Of a DNA stretch of 12,303 nt, positions 6,311 through 12,303 are shown one piece after another. Position 1 is the stretch's first letter. Every line of letters begins with the position of its first letter. This stretch comes from Methanobacteriota archaeon (GTDB lineage: Archaea; Methanobacteriota; Methanobacteria; Methanobacteriales; Methanobacteriaceae): positions 1-12,303 of the forward strand of contig JAEYQZ010000211.1 of NCBI GenBank assembly GCA_023409695.1, read 5' to 3'. The notes under the pieces were generated by a model. The model was not told where the DNA came from. It was given only the letters and a program-made list of their open reading frames with translations, and did not search any database. The position numbers and the translations under genes are program-made.

Positions 6311-7171
6311 CTAGTTTTGAACCAGTTTTAATTTAATCCGCTCAGCTAGCCCTTTATTTACAAGTGGAACTCTGGTTAAACTTTTAATACTTGCTTTTTC
6401 TAACTCTTCTATACTTGGGAAGCATTTATAAATATTTTCAGTTATTTTAAGGCCGACACCATGAATATCCTTTAAAATAAGCCATATTCTTGTTTTTTCA
6501 GTGTTTTGAGTCCATTCCCAGAAACCTTCCAGATCTTCATAGGCCAGACCTCTATAATAATTACCGCTGTGGGCGAGATAATGACATTCTTTACACAGCA
6601 GAGCTAAATTATGGGATTCATCCTGGTCTTTAATTGTAGAACCCATTACTGGAATGATGTGGTGTATTTCAAGATTTTCAAGGGATCCACACGCTACACA
6701 TAAATTCTGATCCCTCTTTAAGACATATCTTTTTGTTTTTGCACTAATTCCGTTTCTACTGTCTTTCTGCACTACTTTTCCATCTAGAAGATAAAACTGC
6801 CTCGCATATCCTTTGCTGCAGTTTACAGCTCTTGTAATTTCTTCAGTAGTTATTTCTTCTCCCCACGTTTCCTTTAATGCGATGATTTTATCCTTTTTAA
6901 GATCGGTATCGAGATTATCATCTAAAAATTTGGTATACAGTTCATTTAAACTGTTTTTCACACAGCTTAAATCTTCTAAAAGACTTTTAAATTCATCTGT
7001 ATTTTCTACAGCCATTAAAAGGTCTAGTTCTTCACTGGATTTTGTAATTCCGCCCAAGTGTTCGTCTAGATGAGTTTGTGTGAGTTCCCACAGCTCATCA
7101 AGGATTTTATATTTCCTGTTTTTAAGTTCAAAGTGATAATCTTCGAGATAATCTGTATCCATGGTTCTCAT
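6311..7171 (-). CDS. HNH endonuclease with N-terminal helical/HTH region and C-terminal helix-hairpin-helix motifs
   Basis: The protein has 286 residues. Residues 1-100 are acidic and helical, with no family I recognise. Residues 105-140 look like a helix-turn-helix (TTEEITRAVNCSKGYARQFY). The HNH nuclease core spans about 145-201: zinc ligands C158 and C161 (CVAC), catalytic-type H170/H171 (EIHHIIPV), N188, then C193, C196 and H197 (CKECH). The C-terminus has two helix-hairpin-helix-like segments, LILKDIHGVGLKITENIY (231-248) and TRVPLVNKGLAERI (266-279), as in non-specific DNA-binding repair proteins. The gene therefore encodes a complete metal-dependent DNA nuclease. Repair, restriction or mobile-element origin cannot be decided. 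ATG 7171 (or 7162) lacks a Shine-Dalgarno site, so the message may be nearly leaderless. The small upstream gene is 84 bases away on the same strand, with T-runs between them. Confidence 0.8.
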   Translation of the reverse strand: MRTMDTDYLEDYHFELKNRKYKILDELWELTQTHLDEHLGGITKSSEELDLLMAVENTDEFKSLLEDLSCVKNSLNELYTKFLDDNLDTDLKKDKIIALKETWGEEITTEEITRAVNCSKGYARQFYLLDGKVVQKDSRNGISAKTKRYVLKRDQNLCVACGSLENLEIHHIIPVMGSTIKDQDESHNLALLCKECHYLAHSGNYYRGLAYEDLEGFWEWTQNTEKTRIWLILKDIHGVGLKITENIYKCFPSIEELEKASIKSLTRVPLVNKGLAERIKLKLVQN

Positions 7172-7255
7172 TTTGATTAATGTTTAATTAAATTTTTACA
7201 TTAGTGGTCAAAAAAAATAGTAGTAGAAAAATATCTAAAAAAAGTTAAATAAATT

Positions 7256-7519
7256 TTAATCAGTTCTTGCTCTAATATGGGGATCAAAGTTTAATGTGCC
7301 CCTTTTTGATATCTCTTTTTTATAAGCTATCTGGGCATTTTGAATTGGAATTAACTCAATATCCCACGGGGAATCTTTTTCATATTCAATTTTAACTATT
7401 CCCATATCTTCCTGTATATTTATTGATTTTACGTTGTTTTTACCTTTTTCAAAGACTTTTTCATTATCTGAATTAGATACTTTTAGTTTAGTGGCCCATA
7501 CCATGTTATTCATCTTCAT
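7256..7519 (-). CDS. Small hypothetical protein
   Basis: I do not recognise this 87-residue protein. It has no membrane segment and no cysteine. It alternates charged and hydrophobic residues in a way that suggests beta strands (VKIEYEKDSPWDIELIPI, about 42-59), followed by a basic tail. Three in-frame ATGs (7519, 7513, 7504) compete as starts and none has a clear ribosome-binding site. The normal amino-acid mix and lack of a better frame on the other strand support a real gene. It is transcribed leftward, downstream of the hairpin cluster at 7659-7863, and upstream of the HNH gene. Confidence 0.5.
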   Translation of the reverse strand: MKMNNMVWATKLKVSNSDNEKVFEKGKNNVKSINIQEDMGIVKIEYEKDSPWDIELIPIQNAQIAYKKEISKRGTLNFDPHIRARTD

Positions 7520-7658
7520 TGATTGTTTGCACTTATCAAATCAAATTATTAATCAATGCTCATAAAGAGCAGGTTAGTTAAGAAATAAAATTCTTTAAAA
7601 TAAAAATTTCTATCAATACAATATTGGTTGACATTGCTCTTATATTTTTAATTAATAT

Positions 7659-7863
7659 TGAAAAATCTTAGATTTTTCACATGCAAAAACCTTTGATTTT
7701 TGCGGTTGCAAAACTACGTTTTGCAAACAGTGAAAATAAGAACATTAGAAAACCATAGGTTTTCTATGCTTGCAAATCTTTGATTTGCAGCCGTGAAAAT
7801 TAAAATTTTCACATGCCCCAAAAATTCTACGAATTTTTGAGGGATTTTCACATGTGGGAAAAT
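7659..7863. repeat. Cluster of eight adjacent short hairpins
   Basis: Eight inverted repeats lie almost end to end in the 434-base gap between the PRC-barrel and small hypothetical genes. Left arms and loops are: TGAAAAATC/TTA (7659-7679), GCAAAAACC/TTT (7683-7703, one C/A mismatch), TTGCAAAAC/TAC (7706-7726), TAGAAAACC/ATA (7746-7766), TGCAAATC/TTT (7771-7789), GTGAAAATT/AA (7793-7812), CAAAAATTC/TAC with an outer CCC/GGG and one bulge (7816-7843), and ATTTTC closing a CACATGTG palindrome (7844-7863, imperfect). Five arms pair perfectly with a 3-base loop. CACATG follows the right arm, or lies at the apex, in three of them. Arms differ in sequence but remain paired. Nothing coding is seen in 7520-7953. 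The cluster would be transcribed if the PRC-barrel message reads through. Confidence 0.8.
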
Positions 7864-7953
7864 TCATAATAACTATATAATTTCACTGCAGTTTGAGCTG
7901 CCGATATTTTTAAAAAGGGATAAAAAAATAGTATAATTTAAAATAATTATTAA

Positions 7954-8460
7954 TTAATCGGTAATTCTTTTATTTACTTCTTCTTTATCTAGCTTCAATA
8001 TAACATAGTCTCCAAAACTATGTATATCTTCATCAGATACTTTTAGCTGTTTTTTTCTAAAAGCAGGCCCTGTGGATATGAGTACGTTATGGATCAGGCA
8101 CCCTGCAGGGTCGATGAGCATGTCACTTACTCTACCTACTTCCATAGCATCATCGGTTAAGACGGTTTTTCCTACAATATCTTTAAATAGAATGCCCCTT
8201 TCTGCCAGTTCACCTAATTTATTGACTTTAGGTTTTAGATTAACATCTTCTCCATTTAATTTTAACTGTACATAGTCTCCTATTTTATTCAGGTCTTCTT
8301 CTTTAATTGAAAAATATTTTTTATTTAACGTGGATCCTGTAGCCACCCATATTTTATCTACAAGGCAATGTTTTAGCTTTATTTCAAGTTCAGCTATTTT
8401 ACCTGCTTCTTTAGCATCATTATCTAAAACTGTCATCCCTATAAATTTGCTGGCTTTCAT
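7954..8460 (-). CDS. Tandem PRC-barrel domain protein
   Basis: The 168-residue protein consists of two PRC-barrel domains, about 3-72 and 92-160. Each has the family pattern: an opening IGMTVLDNDAKEAGKIAEL or VGKTVLTDDAMEVGRVSDM, a central strand pair (VDKIWVATG, IHNVLISTG) and a closing IKEEDLNKIGDYVQLKL or VSDEDIHSFGDYVILKL. PRC-barrels occur in RimM, photosynthetic reaction centres and many small archaeal proteins, and usually serve as protein- or RNA-binding adaptors; the partner here is unknown. The start is ATG 8460, set by GAAGGTG at 8466-8472. A frame open upstream to 8598 passes through a hairpin cluster and reads as low-quality sequence, so it is taken as leader. The structured leader suggests control at the RNA level. 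No operon partner overlaps it. Confidence 0.85.
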   Translation of the reverse strand: MKASKFIGMTVLDNDAKEAGKIAELEIKLKHCLVDKIWVATGSTLNKKYFSIKEEDLNKIGDYVQLKLNGEDVNLKPKVNKLGELAERGILFKDIVGKTVLTDDAMEVGRVSDMLIDPAGCLIHNVLISTGPAFRKKQLKVSDEDIHSFGDYVILKLDKEEVNKRITD

Positions 8461-8472
8461 TTTTAACACCTT

Positions 8473-8573
8473 CAAAATTTTAAAAAAATTTTGTGGTTCG
8501 AAAAATCTGTCAAAATCTACGATTTTGACGCGTCGAAAATCTCTGATTTTCGACAGCTTCGATTTTTCGCACA
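8473..8573 (-). ncRNA. Structured 5' leader of the PRC-barrel gene: three-way junction plus SD-adjacent hairpin
   Basis: CGAAAAATC (8499-8507) pairs with GATTTTTCG (8561-8569), extended by TGTG (8492-8495) with CACA (8570-8573) across a 3-base bulge. Inside this stem sit two perfect hairpins: arm GTCAAAATC, loop TAC (8509-8529), and arm GTCGAAAATC, loop TCT (8532-8554). A fourth hairpin, arm CAAAATTTT, loop AAA (8473-8493), abuts the GAAGGTG ribosome-binding site at 8466-8472 and overlaps the TGTG arm by two bases, so these two pairings compete. The fold is the same on either strand; the leader reading is leftward. It could be a cis-regulatory RNA or a repeat that landed in a leader. I know no riboswitch class with this shape. 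Confidence 0.6.
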
Positions 8574-8856
8574 CCTTCTCCTTTTTAATTGGTAACACAT
8601 ATTTTATTTTTTATAATATAAATAATATTCGTTTAAAAAAGTGGTGTAGTTGTTTAAATAATTTATTGGGTATTATGCTATTTTTATTAAGTTTATTTAA
8701 ATTTTTCATGTTGTAACAGTGTTATTATTGTTTTTTAGGGGTATGTACTGGCAGATTATTATGTACTTTTCATGCATTACATTTTGAATAAATATTAATT
8801 ATTAGTTAAAAATAATTACTTAAACTATTTCAAACAAATTATAGTTGGGTTTTAAC
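8574..8856. promoter_or_regulatory. Divergent promoter region, PRC-barrel and SOUL genes
   Basis: This 283-base spacer separates divergent genes and should hold both promoters. AT-rich TATA-like sequence for the leftward gene lies at about 8600-8625 (TTATATTATAAA on the minus strand). For the rightward gene, TTAAAAATAATTACTTAAA near 8806-8824 is a candidate but not a clean consensus. No other feature is seen. Confidence 0.4.
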
Positions 8857-9459
8857 ATGACTGAAACGCTTGCATATGATGTAGAACAGAAAGAAGGTAA
8901 TTTTGAAATAAGAAAATATGCGGATTATATTTTAGCCCAGGTAGATATCGAAGCATCATTTGATGATGCTATACGTAAAGGATTCATGATCCTTGCAAGT
9001 TACATTTTTGGAGGTAATAGAAAGCGTTCCAAGATTGCAATGACTGCACCTGTTGTAGAAGAAAAAATGAGCGAAAAAATAGAAATGACCGCTCCAGTAA
9101 CTGCTGAAACAGTTAATGCTTCAGAGAAGATAGCCATGACTACTCCAGTTACTGAAGAAAAAACAGAAGCTAATTTTCAACGTATATCTTTTGCAATGCC
9201 CTCAAAGTATACTGCGGATACTTTACCAGAGCCCAATGATAAAAGAGTTCATTTTAAAGAATTTAAAAATCAAAAAAATGCTGTCTTAAGATTTAAAGGC
9301 AGAGTAAAAGAAAAACTTGCTGCAGAAAAAATTGAAGAACTAAAAAAGTGGCTTTCAAAAAATCAAATTAAGCCAAAATCACGTTTTATGGTAGCCCAAT
9401 ATAACCACCCCGCAGTACCTGGATTTTTAAGGAGAAACGAGATAATAGTGGAAGTTTAA
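8857..9459 (+). CDS. SOUL/HBP-family heme-binding-type protein
   Basis: The 200-residue protein matches SOUL/HBP proteins end to end: YDVEQKEGNFEIRKYADYILAQV at the start, FGGNRKRSKIAMTAPV (51-66), a middle strand region RISFAMPSKYTADTLPEPND (109-128), and the ending FMVAQYNHPAVPGFLRRNEI. Family members bind heme or porphyrin weakly; their role in archaea is unclear. The signature KIAMTxPV occurs three times here (59-66, 74-81 as KIEMTAPV, 91-98 as KIAMTTPV), spaced 15 and 17 residues. This looks like local expansion of the loop. The start is ATG 8857; an in-frame TTG at 8845 is less likely. Only a weak GGGT precedes it. The gene is divergent from the PRC-barrel gene and is followed by T-runs near 9471, so it is probably monocistronic. 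Confidence 0.92.
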   Translation: MTETLAYDVEQKEGNFEIRKYADYILAQVDIEASFDDAIRKGFMILASYIFGGNRKRSKIAMTAPVVEEKMSEKIEMTAPVTAETVNASEKIAMTTPVTEEKTEANFQRISFAMPSKYTADTLPEPNDKRVHFKEFKNQKNAVLRFKGRVKEKLAAEKIEELKKWLSKNQIKPKSRFMVAQYNHPAVPGFLRRNEIIVEV

Positions 9460-9560
9460 AAAATAGAACTTATTTTTTAATTACTTTTTATCATATATTC
9501 CATCTTAAAGTTATTAAACATGCTCAAAAATATTTTAACTAAATAAAGACAATAATAATT

Positions 9561-10943
9561 ATGGACAGTAAACAGAGAAACAGAATATTAATTCTGCTTT
9601 TTGTAGGCGTCTTTATGGGGGCCCTTGATATTGGTATTGTGGGGCCAGTACTGCCTGCCGTTAAATCATTTTTTGCTGTAAATGACAGGGCTGTTTCGTG
9701 GATATTTACAATCTACATCCTTTTTTTCATGATAGGAACTCCTCTCATGGCTAAAATATCTGATGTTTACGGTAGGAGAAATGTATACATACTTGATATA
9801 TTTCTGTTTGCTGCGGGTTCGCTGATCACTGCATTTTCTTCTTCATTTGAAATAATGTTGATTGGAAGGGCTATTCAGGGATTTGGAGCTGGAGGTATCT
9901 TTCCAGTTGCAAGTGCATTCATCGGGGACACTTTTCCACCAGAAAAAAGAGGTTCTGCACTTGGGATAATAGGCTCCGTATTTGGTTTGTCTGCAATTTT
10001 CGGGCCAATACTTGGGGGGTTACTTCTTAACTATGGTTGGCAATGGCTTTTTATAATAAATCTACCTATAGCTGCAGGAATTATTGTTGCAGGATATTTC
10101 ATATTGCCTAAAACTAAAAGAAAATGGGTTTCAGATTTTGATTGGTATGGGACTCTGGTGCTTGGAATTCTTGTTACCTCGCTGGCATTTGGAGTAAATC
10201 AAATAGACAGCAGCAATTTTACAGAAAGTCTTAAATCGCTTTATGTATGGCCATTCTTACTATTTTCTGTCGCGTTATTGCCTGTGTTATGGAAAATTGA
10301 AAAGGCCGCTGAAGACCCTGTAGTTCAAATTAATTTATTAAAAAATAGGGAAGTTAGGCTAGCTACAGGCATATCTATAGGTTCTGGCTTAAGTCAGGTA
10401 GCAATAGTATTCCTTCCATCATTCGCGGTAATTTCATTATCTTTACCTACTTCTACTGCAAGTTTAATGATTCTCCCTCTGGTAATTACTATGGCTATCA
10501 GTGCACCTCTGATTGGTAGGTTGCTTGACAAATTTGGATCAAAAAAGGTGATGTTTACAGGCAGCTTTATATTAATTGCAGGCCTTTTTATTTTAAGCTT
10601 CTTTGCATCTTCATTCTATATTTTTATTCTATCGGGTATCATTTTAGGTGTGGGGTTAATCACGATTATTGGGGCACCGTTGAGATACATCATGTTGTCT
10701 GAAAGTCCAGAAAAATACCGGGCTTCAGGACAGGCTCTGATCAACATCAATGCTAGTGGGGGTCAGTTAGTTGGCGGTGCGTTAGTTGGGGGTATAATTG
10801 CTTCTGGTGGCGGTACTTATGCAGGTTATGAATTTGCATATATTGCAGTCGGTATTGCAGCTATTATTATGCTGTTTTTAACTATTGGCCTTAAAAGCCG
10901 TTTAGAGCAAGTTAAAACTATGAAAATGAATTCAAAAAGCTGA
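9561..10943 (+). CDS. DHA2-type MFS drug exporter
   Basis: The 460-residue protein is an MFS transporter of the drug:H+ antiporter type. Seen features are GALDIGIVGPVLP in helix 1 (20-32, with the membrane acid D23 typical of EmrB/QacA), motif A GTPLMAKISDVYGRR (59-73), the motif B arginine in IGRAIQGFGAGG (101-112), antiporter motif C GSVFGLSAIFGPILGG (138-153) and GWQWLFIINLPI (159-170). The second half repeats a motif-A-like loop, GRLLDKFGSKKVMF. It is only distantly similar to the exporter at 3858-5321 and lacks the TAGAC-N2-GTCTA operators, so it is under separate control. ATG 9561 has no Shine-Dalgarno site in the preceding bases. A T7 run at 10955-10961 soon after the stop may end the transcript. 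The substrate cannot be named. Confidence 0.9.
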   Translation: MDSKQRNRILILLFVGVFMGALDIGIVGPVLPAVKSFFAVNDRAVSWIFTIYILFFMIGTPLMAKISDVYGRRNVYILDIFLFAAGSLITAFSSSFEIMLIGRAIQGFGAGGIFPVASAFIGDTFPPEKRGSALGIIGSVFGLSAIFGPILGGLLLNYGWQWLFIINLPIAAGIIVAGYFILPKTKRKWVSDFDWYGTLVLGILVTSLAFGVNQIDSSNFTESLKSLYVWPFLLFSVALLPVLWKIEKAAEDPVVQINLLKNREVRLATGISIGSGLSQVAIVFLPSFAVISLSLPTSTASLMILPLVITMAISAPLIGRLLDKFGSKKVMFTGSFILIAGLFILSFFASSFYIFILSGIILGVGLITIIGAPLRYIMLSESPEKYRASGQALININASGGQLVGGALVGGIIASGGGTYAGYEFAYIAVGIAAIIMLFLTIGLKSRLEQVKTMKMNSKS

Positions 10944-11109
10944 TTAAGAGATTATTTTTTTAAATATGTTGTATTATATGGATGCTTTTATAAGAAATTC
11001 CATAATTTATTCCTATTTTATATTACTGCAGTTCTATATGATAAGGTATAAAAATAGTAAAAATAAACATATGGCTAGTGTAAGTTGGAAATATATATGC
11101 ATAAAACAT
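10944..11109. other. Spacer between MFS gene and hairpin cluster
   Basis: Apart from the T-run at 10955-10961, which is a likely terminator for the MFS gene, I see no gene or motif. A frame open from 10966 to 11208 reads as low-complexity Ile/Tyr/Lys/Ser and runs through the hairpins, so it is not called. Confidence 0.5.
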
Positions 11110-11202
11110 ATAAAAATCTCCGATTTTTATTGTGAAAAATCTAGGATTTTTCAACATGTAAAATCTCTGATTTTACTCGTGAAAAAATCTTCGATTTTTT
11201 CA
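11110..11202. repeat. Cluster of four adjacent short hairpins
   Basis: Four perfect inverted repeats lie in a row. Left arms and loops are ATAAAAATC/TCC (11110-11130), TGAAAAATC/TAG (11133-11153), GTAAAATC/TCT (11158-11176) and TGAAAAAATC/TTC (11180-11202). All share the apex AAAATC-TNN-GATTTT. The second and fourth also share flanks GTG before and CAACAT after, so part of the unit appears copied. They lie 79 bases before the start of the coiled-coil gene, upstream of or within its promoter or leader. They are of the same type as those at 7659-7863 and 8473-8573. Confidence 0.85.
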
Positions 11203-11281
11203 ACATAGTATGGAACAACTGGAAGAGCGTTATACTCTAAATTTTCCATGGACTTAGACTTCAATTTGGAGTAGTGAATAA

Positions 11282-11908
11282 ATGGTACAGTTAATTAAAA
11301 CCTCTGTAAAATGCTACAAAAAGAGAGCTAAAAAGACAGTGGGCGGTAAACAAAAGGTTTATGAGTATAATCAGTATCTTATTCCCCTTAAAAGATCTGA
11401 TAACCTGGAATGTAAAGAAGGAGTGCTTATAATACCTGAAAAATACTTTAAAGACTTATTTGGTGTAGAAGATACATGGGCAGTAAAGGAGTACTTAAGC
11501 AAGCTTAAAGGATATGAAATGAGCATTGAAGGCTATAAAAAAGAATTTAAAGAACTTGAACTTAGATATCAGAAAGAATTTAAGGATCTGGAATGGAAGC
11601 ACAGCGAATTATCCAAATCTTACAAGGAACTTTTAAGCAAACACACCAAAGCCACAAAATTATACAAAATGGATACCTCAAAACTCCAGGAATTAGAAAC
11701 TAAATCTAAAGAACTGGCTAAACAGTTGGAACTTAAAGACATTGAATACAAAAAATTAAAAGAAGACTATGAACTTGCTTTAAATAAGGATGTTATTATT
11801 GAGGAGCAGCTCAAACCAGATGAAGATAAAGGTGATGAAGACAAAGATTTCTGGTCCATGATAAAGAATCGCCTTGGAAAAAAGGAATTAGCGTCCAAAG
11901 ATGAATAA
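11282..11908 (+). CDS. Coiled-coil protein with small N-terminal domain, next to a UvrD-type helicase
   Basis: I do not recognise the family. The 208-residue protein has a basic N-terminal part of about 75 residues (YKKRAKKTVGGKQKVYEYNQYLIPL, then VLIIPEKYFKDLFGV) that looks like a small beta-rich domain, possibly nucleic-acid binding. From about 85 to 170 it is a long helical coiled coil with repeats of the form YKKEFKELELRYQKEFKDLEWKH. An acidic stretch (PDEDKGDEDKDF) and a basic tail end the protein. There are no membrane segments. ATG 11282 is supported by GGAG at 11268-11271. The helicase gene starts 63 bases after the stop on the same strand, so a shared operon and a physical partnership are possible, but this is inferred from position only. 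Confidence 0.65.
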   Translation: MVQLIKTSVKCYKKRAKKTVGGKQKVYEYNQYLIPLKRSDNLECKEGVLIIPEKYFKDLFGVEDTWAVKEYLSKLKGYEMSIEGYKKEFKELELRYQKEFKDLEWKHSELSKSYKELLSKHTKATKLYKMDTSKLQELETKSKELAKQLELKDIEYKKLKEDYELALNKDVIIEEQLKPDEDKGDEDKDFWSMIKNRLGKKELASKDE

Positions 11909-11920
11909 ACTTTAATATTT

Positions 11921-11960
11921 TTTAATTTCATTTAATTTCATTTAATTTCATTTAATTTAA
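11921..11960. repeat. 10-bp tandem repeat, four units
   Basis: TTTAATTTCA is repeated exactly three times (11921-11950), with a fourth copy differing at the last base (11951-11960). A related TTTAATATTT precedes it. The unit length is about one helical turn. It fills most of the 63-base gap between the coiled-coil and helicase genes, so copy-number change would alter spacing of any promoter there. Confidence 0.85.
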
Positions 11961-11971
11961 TTATATTTTAT

Positions 11972-12303
11972 ATGAGCGATTTCATGATTGAATACTCTGA
12001 TTTTGAAAAAATAGTTCTGGATAAACTTGGAAGGGATGTAAGGATCGAGGTAAATGAAGATCAGCATAATGCAATAACTTCTTCTCCTGATACATCTTTA
12101 TTTATAGTGGCTGGTCCTGGAAGCGGTAAAACAACCGTAATGGTTCTAAAAATACTGAAATTTATTTTTGTAGATGGCATAAAACCATCTTCAATTCTGG
12201 CAACCACTTTTACAAGAAAGGCAGCTGCACAGTTAAAATCCCGGACTGTTGAATGGGGAAATGAACTGAAATCAACTTTAATGGAAAATCCAAAGTATTC
12301 ATC
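11972..12303 (+). CDS. UvrD/Rep-type superfamily 1 helicase, N-terminal part
   Basis: The frame is open from ATG 11972 to the right edge, so only the first 110 residues are seen. They show the start of an SF1A helicase motor: the Q-motif glutamine in NEDQHNAITSS (Q31), Walker A GPGSGKTT (48-55, K53) and motif Ia TTFTRKAAAQLKSR (78-91). Such enzymes move 3' to 5' on single-stranded DNA in repair and replication, and some take part in defence systems. Later motifs that would separate UvrD, Rep, PcrA, AddA-like or defence-related types are outside the window. No Shine-Dalgarno site precedes the ATG; TTATATTTTA at 11961-11970 is too close to act as TATA for this start, so it may be cotranscribed with the coiled-coil gene or use a promoter in the tandem repeat. 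Confidence 0.9.
   Translation, partial: MSDFMIEYSDFEKIVLDKLGRDVRIEVNEDQHNAITSSPDTSLFIVAGPGSGKTTVMVLKILKFIFVDGIKPSSILATTFTRKAAAQLKSRTVEWGNELKSTLMENPKYS

Noticed and set aside
6208..6336. Possible gene remnant on the plus strand
   Set aside because: The frame is open for 42 codons but has no start signal or recognised family, and it overlaps the 3' end of the HNH gene in antisense.
6813..7073. 86-codon plus-strand frame opposite the HNH gene
   Set aside because: It lies antisense to a gene with intact catalytic motifs and is Ser/Phe/Leu-rich as expected for a shadow frame.
7659..7863. CRISPR array
   Set aside because: There is no constant repeat with constant-length spacers; neighbouring hairpins have different arms and gaps of only 2-20 bases.
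8461..8598. N-terminal extension of 46 residues on the PRC-barrel protein
   Set aside because: The frame is open by chance through a hairpin cluster; the GAAGGTG site and ATG 8460 give a start that matches the domain boundary.
11110..11202. Tandem intrinsic terminators for the MFS gene
   Set aside because: The stems are AT-rich, symmetrical and lie about 170 bases after the stop, and similar clusters occur where no gene ends; a nearer T-run at 10955-10961 is a better terminator.
10966..11208. 80-codon frame on the plus strand
   Set aside because: It runs through the four hairpins, has no ribosome-binding site and reads as low-complexity sequence with no family resemblance.

Overview
The window looks like a chromosomal segment of a low-GC methanogenic archaeon, most likely Methanobacteriales (Methanobacterium or a close relative). 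This rests on an archaeal NucS/EndoMS nuclease, a consensus archaeal TATA box (TTTATATA at 641-648), archaeal-type Shine-Dalgarno sites of the GGTGAT kind, many AGA/AGG arginine codons, and the gene mix (SOUL protein, tandem PRC-barrel protein, HEAT-repeat protein, DUF308 protein). The genus is an inference; no marker gene is present.

Layout. At 1-506 is the 3' end of a HEAT-repeat protein gene. Gene nucS (712-1467) runs rightward and converges on a leftward two-gene unit (2619-1505) that encodes related cytochrome-b-like membrane proteins. After about 500 bases without a convincing gene comes a TetR-type repressor (3141-3728), followed by a DHA2-family drug exporter (3858-5321). Three copies of a TAGAC-N2-GTCTA operator lie at this pair, one before the repressor and two before the exporter. 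The operators fit the LmrA/QdoR box known from Bacillus, so regulator, target and site look like a module of Firmicutes type working in an archaeon. A leftward DUF308 membrane protein gene (5915-5436) follows. It shares a probable bidirectional terminator with the exporter and has a 30-bp perfect inverted repeat upstream.

The segment 6311-8460 is leftward: an HNH nuclease with helix-hairpin-helix motifs (7171-6311), a small unknown protein (7519-7256) and a tandem PRC-barrel protein (8460-7954). To its right, running rightward, are a SOUL/HBP protein (8857-9459), a second DHA2-type MFS exporter (9561-10943), a coiled-coil protein (11282-11908) and the start of a UvrD/Rep-type helicase that runs off the edge (11972-12303).

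The most unusual structure is not protein coding. Three intergenic clusters (7659-7863, 8473-8573, 11110-11202) hold about 16 short hairpins. Most have 8-10 bp arms, a 3-base loop and a shared apex of the type AAATC-TNN-GATTT. Outer arm sequences differ from one hairpin to the next yet stay paired. The middle cluster lies in the probable 5' leader of the PRC-barrel gene and can fold into a three-way junction closed by a 9-bp stem, with one more hairpin abutting the Shine-Dalgarno site. This may be a dispersed structured repeat family or a regulatory RNA. It is the best candidate here for something undescribed.
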